NCBI GenBank assembly: GCA_001769385.1
Contig: MEPB01000105.1
Location: 1 to 51,927, forward strand
Origin: Bacteroidetes bacterium RIFCSPLOWO2_12_FULL_35_15
GTDB taxonomy: Bacteria; Bacteroidota; Bacteroidia; 2-12-FULL-35-15
Direction of reading: 5' to 3'
Length of the DNA: 51,927 nt
Shown here: piece after piece, positions 51,706 through 51,927 of the stretch
How positions within the stretch are numbered: position 1 is the first letter of the stretch
How the letters are laid out: each line of letters opens with the position of its first letter
Program-made: the position numbers and the translations under genes
The notes under the pieces: model-generated
Seen by the model: the letters and a program-made list of their open reading frames with translations, nothing else
Told to the model about the DNA's origin: nothing
Database searches by the model: none

Positions 51706-51927
51706 TTATTGAATTAATATTTTTTTATTTATAGTATTCTTTTTGTTGTCTGTGATCTGAACAAAATAAATTCCATTCTCCAAGCTACCTCTTTTTAGTT
51801 GCAACTCTTTACCAGAAAAATTTATTTTTTTTATTGGTAATGGTGCAAAAAATAGTTGGTGGATTTGATTTAAAATAATTGTATAATTCAGCTGTAAATC
51901 AGAAGAGGATATCGGCTCTGCTGGAGA
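51706..51927 (-). CDS. C-terminal part of a T9SS type A cargo protein (cut by window edge)
   Basis: An open frame of 73 codons enters from the right edge and ends at TAA (51706-51708). It encodes KINFSGKELQLKRGSLENG, IYFVQITDNK and a final NKKILIQ, the pattern of a type A type IX secretion sorting domain. The upstream part of the protein is outside the window, so nothing can be said about its function. Confidence 0.8.
   Translation of the reverse strand, partial: SPAEPISSSDLQLNYTIILNQIHQLFFAPLPIKKINFSGKELQLKRGSLENGIYFVQITDNKKNTINKKILIQ

Overview
The window looks like a stretch of chromosome from an AT-rich member of the Bacteroidota. The evidence is a complete alternative complex III operon (actABCDEF), proteins with type IX secretion C-terminal sorting domains (types A and B), Bacteroidota-only families (DUF4270, an IPExxxVDY-type protein, the long form of PurF), TAnnTTTG promoter boxes, and the gene order acpP-fabF-rnc. 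I cannot place it below phylum level. No tRNA, rRNA, CRISPR array, integrase or intact insertion sequence was seen.

Layout. Positions 1-5.4 kb: purF, preceded by a leader-like segment with its own terminator; a helical-repeat protein; and an ACMSD-type decarboxylase. 5.5-12.8 kb: the gmk-yicC pair, an outer-membrane protein, an EamA exporter, dprA and a TonB-dependent receptor. 12.8-15.5 kb: a repeat-rich accessory patch holding 3-hydroxyanthranilate dioxygenase, palindromic repeats, a 3' remnant of an RHS/YD-repeat gene, a Fic protein, a short ORF interrupted by one stop, and a heptamer tandem array that touches the glmS stop codon. 15.5-20.7 kb: the operon glgA-like / DUF4270 lipoprotein / glmS, divergent from panC. 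21-30 kb: the respiratory operon (pentahaem and monohaem cytochromes, Fe-S/Mo-like subunit, two NrfD-like quinol subunits, DUF3341), with a small membrane protein at its end and no cox genes next to it. 30-45 kb: mostly envelope and secreted proteins (SPOR protein, T9SS substrates, lipoproteins, a YD-like secreted protein, a 1274-residue repeat adhesin) mixed with a YyaL-type thioredoxin protein, a GxxExxY protein and an M20 peptidase. 45-52 kb: housekeeping genes (pyk, rnc, fabF, acpP, purN, marC, rnhA) and the C-terminus of another T9SS cargo protein.

How the genes work together. The ACMSD and 3-hydroxyanthranilate dioxygenase genes catalyse consecutive steps of tryptophan/kynurenine catabolism but lie about 8 kb apart, so the pathway is scattered here. 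purF and purN both serve purine synthesis. acpP-fabF serve fatty acid elongation, and a near-consensus promoter precedes acpP. actA-F form one quinol-oxidising membrane complex.

The less ordinary content is in the spacers: a nested inverted-repeat element at 8973-9177 with a diverged relative at 12842-13055, other palindromes (one overlapping the signal-peptide codons of a lipoprotein gene), and the decayed genes around fic. I did not find a convincing new multi-gene defence or biosynthetic system. The best candidates for something undescribed are the leader/terminator element upstream of purF and the 12.8-15.5 kb patch.
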